A stretch of 64,000 nt of DNA from Gammaproteobacteria bacterium (GTDB lineage Bacteria; Pseudomonadota; Gammaproteobacteria; UBA6429; Thiohalophilaceae). Of this stretch, positions 43,579 through 52,006 are shown piece after piece. The notes under the pieces were generated by a model, which saw only the letters and a list, made by a program, of their open reading frames with translations, made no database searches and was not told the DNA's origin. The stretch spans positions 496,001 through 560,000 of the forward strand of contig JAOUNS010000001.1 in NCBI GenBank assembly GCA_029880855.1, in the 5' to 3' direction. How positions within the stretch are numbered: position 1 is the first letter of the stretch; every line of letters starts with the position of its first letter. Made by a program: the position numbers and the translations under genes.

Positions 43579-43995
43579 ACAGCGTCCGGGATAATGAAAT
43601 TTGAGGCAATGAAAAGGACTGATGAATTATTTATTAAGCACATTGCCTGATTGTACAAAATTAAATCCCTTCGTCACCTTTTATTCAGGGTGATGTCCGG
43701 CTTATGACTCGTCACAGGACGGAAACGAGCCGGAACCAGATATTTTATCGGTCGATTTGCCAGTGTGGTGTGGCTTTATGCTTGATGAGAAGGAAGAAAC
43801 ACCGGGTTAGATTCGTTCTAATTGAATAATCTTTGGACAAAATGTTGTTTATCGTTTCAATACTTATTGTGCGTGTATGAAGTGATATGGTCTAATTCGG
43901 GTAACAGATGGAACTACAGGTACTCAAGGAAGGGTTAGCTTCCCGTAATCTTGTGGTTTCGATTAGTTTTAACCAGCTTTTAAACCGGGGAAGCT
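43579..43995. other. Gene-free interval with a degenerate repeat
   Basis: About 415 bases. It holds the degenerate copy of the inverted-repeat element (see next entry) and otherwise AT-rich sequence. GGGGAAGC just before 43996 serves the downstream gene. Confidence 0.5.
43612..43685. repeat. Degenerate copy of the 20-bp inverted-repeat element
   Basis: Aligns along its whole length with the element at 46877-46952: AAAAGG at the left, ATTATTTA, a near-identical TTGTACAAAATT core and CCCTTCGTCACCTTTTATT at the right. The left arm is poorly conserved so it no longer folds well. Confidence 0.7.
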
Positions 43996-46611
43996 ATGCT
44001 CACCAAACGCACCACATTTCTGAAAAATCTACTGTCTGTATTATTTGTTCTGTTGACCATGTCTGCCTGCGGGGGAGGTGGCGGCGGGAATAATCCACCC
44101 CCCATTGACCCTGGCCCACATGCCATCAGGGGTACAGTGTATGGACTCGATAATGGCAATACAGTGGTGATCCAGAACAATGGTGCAGGAGACCTGTCCA
44201 TATCAAACAGAGGTAGTTTCAGCTTTATAGCAGAGCAGGAGAATGACACAAGTTATGATGTCACCGTCCTAACACAACCAACCGGCCCGGAACAGGATTG
44301 TATGGTTGTAAATGGCCGTGGCACTGTTACCGGCGCTGACATCAGTAATATAGCGATTGTATGCAGGACGACAACTTTCAATCATGCCTATGGATTTGAT
44401 TCCGGAATCGAAACGGCTATACCGGCAGAAGATGGCAGTGGTGATATGTATGTTGGCGGTTATTTTACAGCCTATAACAGTACGATACAGCGCAGACTGG
44501 TGCGACTGAACAGTGACGGGACCATTGATGCTGGTTTTGATACAGGAGCCGGTTTTAACAATAGTGTGTTGAGTGTTGCCATTGCCGAAGGCGGCAGTGG
44601 GGATATCTATGTTGGTGGTAATTTCACAAGCTACAACGGAACGACGGTAAATCGACTCGTAAGACTGAATAGTGATGGCTCTATCGATACGACATTTGAT
44701 GTCGGAAGCGGTTTTGATCTGACTGTGAACAGTATCGCTATCGCAAATGATGGTACCGGTGATATCTACGTAGGTGGCAGCTTTACCAGTTATCAGGGAA
44801 CGACAATAAATCGTATTGCCCGACTGAACAGCGATGGTTCAATAGATACCGGTTTTAATGTCGGCGCCGGGTTTGATTCTGATGTGGAAACAATTGCTGT
44901 CGCAACAGATGGATCTGGAGATGTTTATATAGGTGGCAAATTTTTAAATTATGATGTGACTGGCATTAACCGAATTGTTCGAGTAAATAATGATGGTTCA
45001 ATCGATACCGGGTTTAGCGTAGGTACCGGAGCGAATAACGTCGTTGAAACTATTATTGTAGCTCAGGATGGCAGTGGTGATGTCTACGTGGGCGGCTGGT
45101 TAACAAATTATAACGGCACAACCTCGAACAGAATAATCAGGATTAACAGTAATGGTACTGTAGATGCCGGGTTTAGTATTGGAACAGGGTTTTCCGATGG
45201 GATCGTAAATGGGATTAGCTCTGCTAATGATGCCAGTGGGGATATATACGTTGTGGGTCGTTTTGCAACATATAACGGTTCATCTGCAACCGGCATAGCA
45301 CGTCTGAACAATGATGGCTCACTGGATACCAACTTTAGCATCGGCAGCGGTTTTGACACCGGACCTGGAACCAATGATGAGATACGAGCGGCTGCCGTTT
45401 TTTCTGATGGTAGCGGCAATGTACTGGTTGGTGGTGGTTTCTACATCTACAATGGCACAGCCGTGAATAACATGATTGTTATCAAGAATGACGGAAGCAT
45501 CAGTAACATCACAAAAGCAACAGGAAACGGATTTAACTGGACAGTACAGTCAATTGCTCCTACGAACGATGGCAGTGGAAAGGTATATGTTGGCGGTTGG
45601 TTTTCACTTTATAACGGCGTGACTGTTAACAGGCTTGTTCGTCTTACCAGTAATGGGGAAATTGATCTCGGTTTTAATACAGGTGACGGTTTTAATGATG
45701 GCGTGGAGGCTGTTGCGATTGCCAATGACGGGTCTGGCGATATTTATGTAGGTGGGAGGTTTACCAACTTTAACGGAGTTGCTGTAAACCGACTGGTTCG
45801 TCTTAACAGCGATGGCACTCTCGATACCGGGTTCAATGTTGGAAGTGGCTTTAATAATAATCCAACCATAATAGTTATTGCTGATGATGGCACAGGTGAT
45901 TTATACGTAAGTGGTGGTTTTTCGAACTATAACGGAACCCCGGTTAAACAATTTGTGCGCTTGAACAATGATGGCACTTTGGATGACACGTTTAATATCG
46001 GTTCAGGTTTTAATTTTGCAATCAATTCGCTGGCTGTCACCGGCAGCGATATTTATGTCGCAGGTGATTTTTCCCAATATAATGGTGTGAGTGTGAATCA
46101 TGTTGTTCGTCTAAACAGCACTGGTACAGTGAATGATGTTTTTGTGGCAGGTGCGGAAGTAAATGATGACGTAATTGCCATTGCATTAACCAATGATGGT
46201 ACTGGCGATATCTATGTTGGAATGGTAGGCGATGGTGAGACCGGTACAGGGGTGTCGCTGCTTCGCCTCAATAATAATGGTTCAGTCGATACCGGGTTTA
46301 ATATCGGGACGGGATTTACGGGTGGAGCGATTGAGAGTATTGCGCTGACCGATGATGGAAGTGGTGACATCTACGTTTCAGGGAATTACGATCACTTCAA
46401 CGGAACACTGACAAGTGGCATATTACGATTAAATAGCACTGGCAGTCTCGATGGCGGGTTTGTCTCGGGAAACGAGACAAACAATATATCAACTGTTGTC
46501 AGCATCAATGATGGGTCCGGTGATATCTACATTGGTGGTAATATTTACAATTATAGTGGAATAACTGTTAACGGATTGGTGAAACTCAATCAGGCAGGTG
46601 TTCTTTATTAG
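43996..46611 (+). CDS. Delta-60-type repeat lipoprotein
   Basis: An 871-residue protein. Signal peptide and lipobox MSAC (Cys about 25), then GGGGGG and a short domain (about 40-130). Twelve or more repeats of about 55-60 residues follow, each with GDIYVGGxFTSYNGTxVNRLVRLNSDGSIDTGFxxGxGF, the delta-60 pattern, interpreted as blades of a beta-propeller. Propellers of this kind are surface-exposed adhesive or scaffold proteins. Repeats differ enough in DNA to suggest an old expansion. The CGGGGGG start resembles the multihaem lipoprotein. Monocistronic with its own terminator. Confidence 0.9.
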   Translation: MLTKRTTFLKNLLSVLFVLLTMSACGGGGGGNNPPPIDPGPHAIRGTVYGLDNGNTVVIQNNGAGDLSISNRGSFSFIAEQENDTSYDVTVLTQPTGPEQDCMVVNGRGTVTGADISNIAIVCRTTTFNHAYGFDSGIETAIPAEDGSGDMYVGGYFTAYNSTIQRRLVRLNSDGTIDAGFDTGAGFNNSVLSVAIAEGGSGDIYVGGNFTSYNGTTVNRLVRLNSDGSIDTTFDVGSGFDLTVNSIAIANDGTGDIYVGGSFTSYQGTTINRIARLNSDGSIDTGFNVGAGFDSDVETIAVATDGSGDVYIGGKFLNYDVTGINRIVRVNNDGSIDTGFSVGTGANNVVETIIVAQDGSGDVYVGGWLTNYNGTTSNRIIRINSNGTVDAGFSIGTGFSDGIVNGISSANDASGDIYVVGRFATYNGSSATGIARLNNDGSLDTNFSIGSGFDTGPGTNDEIRAAAVFSDGSGNVLVGGGFYIYNGTAVNNMIVIKNDGSISNITKATGNGFNWTVQSIAPTNDGSGKVYVGGWFSLYNGVTVNRLVRLTSNGEIDLGFNTGDGFNDGVEAVAIANDGSGDIYVGGRFTNFNGVAVNRLVRLNSDGTLDTGFNVGSGFNNNPTIIVIADDGTGDLYVSGGFSNYNGTPVKQFVRLNNDGTLDDTFNIGSGFNFAINSLAVTGSDIYVAGDFSQYNGVSVNHVVRLNSTGTVNDVFVAGAEVNDDVIAIALTNDGTGDIYVGMVGDGETGTGVSLLRLNNNGSVDTGFNIGTGFTGGAIESIALTDDGSGDIYVSGNYDHFNGTLTSGILRLNSTGSLDGGFVSGNETNNISTVVSINDGSGDIYIGGNIYNYSGITVNGLVKLNQAGVLY

Positions 46612-46648
46612 TTGTGTACCTGATTCCCTTTTAGTTTGGTAAATGTAA

Positions 46649-46674
46649 AAAAGCGGCCAGGGCCGCTTTTTATT
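46649..46674 (+). terminator. Rho-independent terminator of the delta-60 gene
   Basis: AAAAGCGGCC/GGCCGCTTTT, stem of about 10 bp (46649-46658 and 46661-46670) with a tight loop, then TATT. A-rich left arm makes it potentially bidirectional. Confidence 0.8.
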
Positions 46675-46775
46675 AAATCGAATAAAAGGGGTCGGAGTCG
46701 TCACTGAAAATCATAAGTCGTCGCCTCCCCCGTGGAGGCATCCAGAGATAAACTCAGATGGGCTTACCAAGTACA

Positions 46776-46844
46776 TTTGGGGTCAGAGTAAAAACAAATA
46801 CAGTTGTTCGATTATTCATAACGAGTTTTTACTCTGACCCCAAA
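46776..46844. repeat. Inverted-repeat element 1 (20-bp arms)
   Basis: TTTGGGGTCAGAGTAAAAAC (46776-46795) and its exact complement (46825-46844) flank 29 bases. No transposase inside. Looks like a REP/BIME or MITE-like element. Confidence 0.85.
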
Positions 46845-46876
46845 CATCTACGAAGCCATACGCTTCAAAACTAGGA

Positions 46877-46949
46877 AAAAGGGGACGGAGGGATTATTTA
46901 ATAACCACATTCTAGAATTGTACAAAATTTAATCCCTCCGTCCCCTTTT
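46877..46949. repeat. Inverted-repeat element 2 (20-bp arms)
   Basis: AAAAGGGGACGGAGGGATTA (46877-46896) and its exact complement (46930-46949) flank 33 bases. A degenerate copy lies at 43612-43685 and a half arm (AAAAGGGGTCGGAG) near 46685. It ends 10 bases from the stop of the minus-strand gene and could terminate it. Confidence 0.85.
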
Positions 46950-46958
46950 ATTGTCCTT

Positions 46959-47876
46959 TTATTTATTTAAATTCAGCGTAATAGTACCCAAGTCCGCCGC
47001 TCCTTCCCAACTAAACACTACGCTTTTTTCATACTTGCCTCGAATTGCATAAAGTTCTAGGGGCCTATAGGCAAAGTCACGTGAATCAAATACTCTAGTA
47101 GGGAAACCAGTCATGGAAAAAACTAGCTCATAGCCACATATTTTCAAGCCTAAGCCTGAAACCTTGCCTTTTTTAACGATAGCTTGAGCTTCTACACCAT
47201 GCGCACCGGAAAACGTATGGCCCGTGGTTTTGCATATATACAAACCAGCCTCACCAGAGAACTCTGACTTACCGTACAATATCTCAAGCCACTCCCTTTG
47301 AATACCCCGTTCCACATCGTCAGTTAAAGCTAGACTTTTTGAAGCAATAAGGCCACACAGGGTTTTCAAAAGCCACCTTTCTAAATCGTGGCCACTAAAT
47401 AAAAGCAACTCTTTATCATCTGTATCACTCAAATCACTTTCATCAAGCGCATGAAATAGTTTCAATGCGATTGAGTCTAGACCAGATAATATATTGTTGT
47501 GGCGCTCGCATAATATGTTCGATGCTAATGCGCTTGGAGGGACGGTTTTAGTGTCAGTGCCTGTCCACGAAAACCCACTTACAGAAAGGCTATTATTGAT
47601 ATTTAAATGGTGTAGTAAGTTCTGGGAAATATAATGCTCACCAGATAGCTTCTTGCAGCAATCATTTAGAGAATTTGCATAACACTTTTCTCTACTAATT
47701 CCGGTAACTTTTCCTTTCGGTGTTGTGTTACAAGGTTGCTTAAAAAAACCACTCGGACTTAAACAACATTTATTAGCAGGCACCTTGCTACCACAAGGAC
47801 ATGACGAATCGTAAGGTAAAGAAAACCTAACCTCACTTCCGACTACTTTCCTATAAGATTGATTGATAGTGCTCAC
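46959..47876 (-). CDS. SEC-C and HNH-like zinc-binding protein, unknown function
   Basis: A 305-residue soluble protein with a GTG start at 47876. The N-terminus has CPCGSKVPANKCC (about 26-38), a SEC-C-like zinc motif. It is followed by CYANSLNDCC, SGEHYISQNLL and LCERHNNILSG, a Cys/His arrangement that resembles a degenerate HNH nuclease core. The C-terminal half is beta-rich and unassigned. The sequence is AT-richer than the core genome. The mix of SEC-C and HNH-like elements occurs in accessory proteins of mobile or defence regions (from memory). It stands alone between repeats. Confidence 0.65.
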   Translation of the reverse strand: MSTINQSYRKVVGSEVRFSLPYDSSCPCGSKVPANKCCLSPSGFFKQPCNTTPKGKVTGISREKCYANSLNDCCKKLSGEHYISQNLLHHLNINNSLSVSGFSWTGTDTKTVPPSALASNILCERHNNILSGLDSIALKLFHALDESDLSDTDDKELLLFSGHDLERWLLKTLCGLIASKSLALTDDVERGIQREWLEILYGKSEFSGEAGLYICKTTGHTFSGAHGVEAQAIVKKGKVSGLGLKICGYELVFSMTGFPTRVFDSRDFAYRPLELYAIRGKYEKSVVFSWEGAADLGTITLNLNK

Positions 47877-48117
47877 ACTCCAAAGAAACCTAACAGTGTA
47901 TTAGACAGATTCCGTAATTTACCGTAATAGGCGGAATCTGCCTGGTTCAGTCAATACACATAAAATACTCCCATCTTTCGCCTATTCAAAGAACTGGCTT
48001 GCCTGTGAGTCATACTTCTGTTTAATTTTTAAGCAACACCTGTCAATTCAGGCAGTAATACTGGTGCTTTTAGTCGGTGGCAACGGCCTGTCTATGGGAT
48101 CACTCCCTTTGCCGGTG
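47877..48117. other. Gene-free interval before the palindromic repeats
   Basis: No gene recognised in these 240 bases. They hold the upstream region of the SEC-C/HNH-like gene; no clear promoter seen. Confidence 0.4.
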
Positions 48118-48236
48118 CGTTGTGGTATGTGGTATTCAATATCGATCCAGTGCGCCGCAAGGATGCGGCGCTGCTCATCAGCGGTACAGGGATGTAACGT
48201 TGATGAGCATCAGTTTGAATGCCATATACCACAACG
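48118..48236. repeat. Nested palindromic element
   Basis: Outer arms at 48118-48139 and 48215-48236 match over 22 bases with two mismatches. Inside, GCGCCGCA/TGCGGCGC (48152-48159 and 48164-48171) forms a perfect 8-bp hairpin with an AGGA loop, and CTCATCA/TGATGAG pairs at about 48174-48207. It can fold into a large cruciform-like structure. Confidence 0.75.
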
Positions 48237-48260
48237 GTTTGCGCCGGCGAGGGCGGCCTT

Positions 48261-48330
48261 CTCTTTGGTTACTTTCTCTTGGCCGCGCAAGAGAAAGTAA
48301 CCCGCCTCAGCCGCGCAGCGGCGGGCGGAA
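48261..48330. repeat. 70-bp hairpin repeat, copy 1
   Basis: Contains a 14-bp perfect stem GGTTACTTTCTCTT/AAGAGAAAGTAACC (48267-48280 and 48289-48302) with a GGCCGCGC loop, then a GC-rich palindrome GCCGCGCAGCGGC. The same 70 bp recurs at 48457-48526 with one difference. Confidence 0.85.
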
Positions 48331-48338
48331 TGTCTTAA

Positions 48339-48364
48339 CGTTCCCACGCCAGAGCGTAGGAACG
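48339..48364. repeat. Small palindrome
   Basis: CGTTCCCACGC/GCGTAGGAACG with one mismatch and a 4-base loop. Sits between the two 70-bp repeats. Confidence 0.65.
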
Positions 48365-48456
48365 AGAAACAGGACAACAGGTTTGCGCCGACAAGGGCGG
48401 CCGCACCGCTCCTGGCCATCCATGGCCTCGCGGTATTAGTACATCCTGTACGTCAT

Positions 48457-48526
48457 CTCTTTGGTTACTTTCTCTTGGCCGCGCAAGAGAAAGTGACCCG
48501 CCTCAGCCGCGCAGCGGCGGGCGGAA
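48457..48526. repeat. 70-bp hairpin repeat, copy 2
   Basis: Matches copy 1 with a single A-to-G change (AAGTAACC to AAGTGACC), which breaks one base pair of the stem. Lies 30 bases before the stop of the minus-strand uvrD gene and may act as its 3-prime terminator or RNA-stability element. Confidence 0.85.
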
Positions 48527-48556
48527 CCAAATCAGATCAAAGCGGATAGCCAAAGG

Positions 48557-50740
48557 CTATCCCACCCTCAGATTCGCATACTCCATCATCAACCACTTAC
48601 TCCCCACATCATAAAAATTCACCTGCACCCGTGCATGTCGCCCGTTCCCTTCATAGTTCAGGACAACACCTTCACCAAACTTGTCATGGATGACACGCTG
48701 GCCCAGTTGCAGGCCGCCGTTGTTGCCGGTGTTGTAGTTGGCGCTGTTTTCCTGCACTTTGTTATAGACCGGTTGGGTGATGGTGCCGCGCAGGCGGACT
48801 TCTTCGAGGAGTTCGGCGGGGATTTCGTTGATGAAGCGTGAGGGACGCGCATAGGTTTCTTCACCATAGAGGCGGCGTTTTTCCGCATAGCAGATGGTGA
48901 GGTGTTCCCGGGCGCGGGTGATGCCGACGTAACAGAGGCGACGTTCTTCTTCGAGGCGGCCCGGTTCATCGATGGAGAATTTGTGCGGGAAGAGGCCTTC
49001 TTCCACACCACACATGAAGACCTGTTTGAATTCCAGTCCCTTGGCGGAGTGCAGGGTCATGAGTTGCACGCAATCATCCCATTCGCTGCCCTGGGCTTCA
49101 CCGGCTTCCAGTGCGGCGTGGGCGAGGAAGGCCTGCATGGCTGTCATGCCTTCAGTGAGTTCGTCGTTGATGTCCTCTTCGTTGTAGTTGCGACCGGCGT
49201 TGATCAGTTCCTCAAGGTTTTCGATGCGGGCGCGGCCCTTTTCACCTTTTTCTTTTTGGTAGTGCTGGATAAGTCCGCCGGCATGAATGACGTGTTCGAT
49301 CTGTTCATGCAGTTGCACGGCCTGGACCGCATCGGCCATGTTCTGGATCAAATTGAGAAAGACATGCAATGCGCCGATGGCGCGTGCAGAGAGTTCTTTT
49401 TGTTCCACCACCGCATGGGCGGCCTGCCAGCGGGTGACGCCATTTGTTTTGGCGTATTCACGCACCACATCCAGGGTGCGATTGCCGATGCCACGTGTCG
49501 GGACGTTGACGATGCGTTCAAAGGAGGCATCATCGGCGCGGTTTTCAATCAGGCGCAGATAGGCCAGTGCGTCCTTGATTTCCTGGCGTTCGAAAAAGCG
49601 CAAACCACCATAGACCCGATAGGGCATACCGGCACGCACCAGTATCTCTTCCAGTACCCGCGACTGGGCATTGGAACGATACAGCAGGGCGCATTCACTG
49701 CGCAGTCCGCCCTTGTCCACCCAGCTCTGGATCCGCTCGACGATGTAGTGTGCTTCATCCAGTTCATTGAAGGCGGCATAAAGCTGAATGGGCTCACCTT
49801 CACTGTCGGTGGTCCAGAGGTTTTTGCCGAGGCGTTCCGCGTTATTGGCGATCAGGGCGTTGGCCGCATTGAGGATGGTGCCGGTGGAACGGTAGTTCTG
49901 TTCCAGTCGAAAGGTTTGTGAATCGGGGAAGTCACGATTGAATTGATGGAGGTTTTCCACCCTGGCGCCACGCCAGCCGTAGATGGATTGATCATCATCA
50001 CCCACCGCAAACAGTTTATTACGTTTACCTGCCAGCATACGCAACCAGGCATATTGAATGGTGTTGGTGTCCTGAAACTCGTCCACCAGAATATGTCGAA
50101 AACGCTCCTGGTAGTGTTGCAGCACATCCGGTCGTTGCAGCCACAGTTCATGGGCACGTAATAACAATTCGGCAAAGTCGAGCAGGCCGGCGTTTTGACA
50201 GAAGGCCTCATAGGCGGTGTAGATCTCGATCAGGTAACGCTTGTGCATATCGCCGTGATGGTCGATATGTTGCGGGCGCAGTCCTTCATCCTTGCGGGCA
50301 TTGATGTACCACTGGGATTCTTTCGGCGGCCATTGGGATTCATCCAGCCCCATGTCGCGGGTGACGCGCTTGACGGCGCGCAATTGATCTTCGCTGTCCA
50401 TGATCTGAAAAGTTTGCGGCAGGCCGGCCTCTTTCCAGTGGGCGCGCAGCAGACGATGGGCGATGCCGTGAAAGGTGCCGACCCACAGACCGCCCGCCGG
50501 GATCCCCAGCAAGCGTTCGATACGACCGCGCATCTCACCCGCCGCCTTGTTGGTGAAGGTCACCGCCATGATGGCCCAGGGGGAGATATTTTCGGCCTGC
50601 ATCAGCCAGGCGATGCGGTGTACCAGCACACGGGTCTTGCCGCTGCCCGCCCCGGCCAGAACCAGGGCATTGTTGTCGGGAGCGCAAACCGCTTCGCGCT
50701 GCGCATCGTTCAGGGGGTCGATGATGTGAGAGATATCCAT
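48557..50740 (-). CDS. uvrD: DNA helicase II (UvrD)
   Basis: A 727-residue protein (E. coli UvrD 720) with full-length similarity from the first residues (LNDAQREAV, ALVLAGAGSGKTRVLVHRIAWLM). Walker A is GAGSGKT, helicase motif II is VDEFQDTN, motif III GDDDQSIYGWRG, motif IV RLEQNYRST and motif VI VGITRAREHL. The C-terminal Tudor-like region (RVIHDKFGEGVVLNYEG) is complete. A 3-to-5-prime helicase of nucleotide-excision and mismatch repair. No recombination or repair gene is adjacent. Confidence 0.97.
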   Translation of the reverse strand: MDISHIIDPLNDAQREAVCAPDNNALVLAGAGSGKTRVLVHRIAWLMQAENISPWAIMAVTFTNKAAGEMRGRIERLLGIPAGGLWVGTFHGIAHRLLRAHWKEAGLPQTFQIMDSEDQLRAVKRVTRDMGLDESQWPPKESQWYINARKDEGLRPQHIDHHGDMHKRYLIEIYTAYEAFCQNAGLLDFAELLLRAHELWLQRPDVLQHYQERFRHILVDEFQDTNTIQYAWLRMLAGKRNKLFAVGDDDQSIYGWRGARVENLHQFNRDFPDSQTFRLEQNYRSTGTILNAANALIANNAERLGKNLWTTDSEGEPIQLYAAFNELDEAHYIVERIQSWVDKGGLRSECALLYRSNAQSRVLEEILVRAGMPYRVYGGLRFFERQEIKDALAYLRLIENRADDASFERIVNVPTRGIGNRTLDVVREYAKTNGVTRWQAAHAVVEQKELSARAIGALHVFLNLIQNMADAVQAVQLHEQIEHVIHAGGLIQHYQKEKGEKGRARIENLEELINAGRNYNEEDINDELTEGMTAMQAFLAHAALEAGEAQGSEWDDCVQLMTLHSAKGLEFKQVFMCGVEEGLFPHKFSIDEPGRLEEERRLCYVGITRAREHLTICYAEKRRLYGEETYARPSRFINEIPAELLEEVRLRGTITQPVYNKVQENSANYNTGNNGGLQLGQRVIHDKFGEGVVLNYEGNGRHARVQVNFYDVGSKWLMMEYANLRVG

Positions 50741-50796
50741 CGGGCCATTCTACCAGACGCGGCAGCGGACGGGGTTAATAGGGGTGGAATTCCCCC

Positions 50797-51951
50797 TCAG
50801 GGCAACACCACCGGCAATTCCTTGCTCAGGGCCATTTTCTCCTTCACCGCTTCGGCGCCGCACAGGGCAAAGCCCACTGTTTGGCCACTATCTTTACCTA
50901 TATATATAGCCTTGAGGCCCTCACCCACCGGGACGACCTGCCACTCACCCGCAACCCCACCGGGTGGCGGCGCCACCACCAGCGGGCAGGCGGTGGTCTT
51001 GATCATCACCGGCATGGCAGGATAGCTGACTTCGGTGGGTTCGCCGGCCAGGGTTTTGGCCAGGGCGCGGGCCTGTTGCATCAGGGGCATCACAAAGGGC
51101 AACACCATCCCCTCGACTTCGGCGCAATCACCCATGGCGTAAATATCCGGTTTGTCGGTTTGCAGGTGACGATTCACCACGATGCCGCGATTCACCTTCA
51201 GGCCGGAATCTTCGGCCAGTACGGTCTCCGGTCGCAGACCGATGGCGGACAACACCACATCGGCCTGCACGGTTTGGCCGTTTGCCAGTGTCAGGCTGAA
51301 GCCACCGGCATGGCGGTTCACCTCGGTACAGGTGGTGCCCAGTTGCCAGGTGACACCGCGCTCACCCAATACCTGTTGCAGTTTTGCACCGACCTCGGCC
51401 GGTATCAGGCTGCTGATGGGTGTCTTGTCGGGACCGATTACTGTTACGGAAAAACCGGCACCGGTGAGGTCATTGGCGAATTCACAGCCAATCAAACCGG
51501 GGCCGATGATGGCGATATGCTTTTTGCCTTCAATCGCATCGCGAAACTCACGGTAATCGGTCAGGCTGTTCACGGTATAGATCAATTCCGCCCCGTCCCC
51601 GGCCATGGGCGGGATGATCGGGTATGCACCCAGCGCCAGCACCAGTTTGCTATAGGCGATGGTTTCATCACTGCTGGTATTGACACAATGGGAAGCGGGA
51701 TCGATGCCTTCCACTCGGGTGTAGGCCATCACCTGTGCATTCAGATCGGCGGCCATCTTGTCACTGTCACCCATCACCAGTTCATCGGCGGATTTGCCCT
51801 TTTCCAGGGCGTTGGAGAGCATGGGCTTGGAATAAAAACAACCATCATCGGCGCAAATAAAAAGCAGTGGCGTTGTGGTGTCGAGTTTGCGAAACTCTTT
51901 GGCAAGATTATATGCAGCCAATCCGCTGCCAATGATGATAATGGGTTCCAT
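50797..51951 (-). CDS. Rubredoxin-NAD+ reductase-like FAD flavoprotein
   Basis: A 384-residue protein with FAD motif IIIGSGLAAYNLAKEFRK (about 4-21), NAD motif IAIIGPGLIGCEFANDL (about 144-160) and the second FAD motif VVNRHLQTDKPDIYAMGDCAEV (about 255-276). Length and motifs match AlkT/RubB-type rubredoxin reductases, which pass electrons from NADH to rubredoxin. Rubredoxin and alkane hydroxylase genes are absent here, so the electron acceptor may be another small protein. It is divergent from the TlpA-like gene 55 bases away. Confidence 0.88.
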   Translation of the reverse strand: MEPIIIIGSGLAAYNLAKEFRKLDTTTPLLFICADDGCFYSKPMLSNALEKGKSADELVMGDSDKMAADLNAQVMAYTRVEGIDPASHCVNTSSDETIAYSKLVLALGAYPIIPPMAGDGAELIYTVNSLTDYREFRDAIEGKKHIAIIGPGLIGCEFANDLTGAGFSVTVIGPDKTPISSLIPAEVGAKLQQVLGERGVTWQLGTTCTEVNRHAGGFSLTLANGQTVQADVVLSAIGLRPETVLAEDSGLKVNRGIVVNRHLQTDKPDIYAMGDCAEVEGMVLPFVMPLMQQARALAKTLAGEPTEVSYPAMPVMIKTTACPLVVAPPPGGVAGEWQVVPVGEGLKAIYIGKDSGQTVGFALCGAEAVKEKMALSKELPVVLP

Positions 51952-52006
51952 GATTATTTCCGTTTTCAGGTTGATATCCGGTTTACTGTATCAGTATGGA
52001 CTGTCC

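Noticed and set aside
48261-48526. CRISPR array
   Set aside because: Only two 70-bp copies, each with an internal long hairpin, and no regular spacers or cas genes.
48902-49921. 339-codon plus-strand frame inside uvrD
   Set aside because: Antisense to an unmistakable UvrD; shadow frame.
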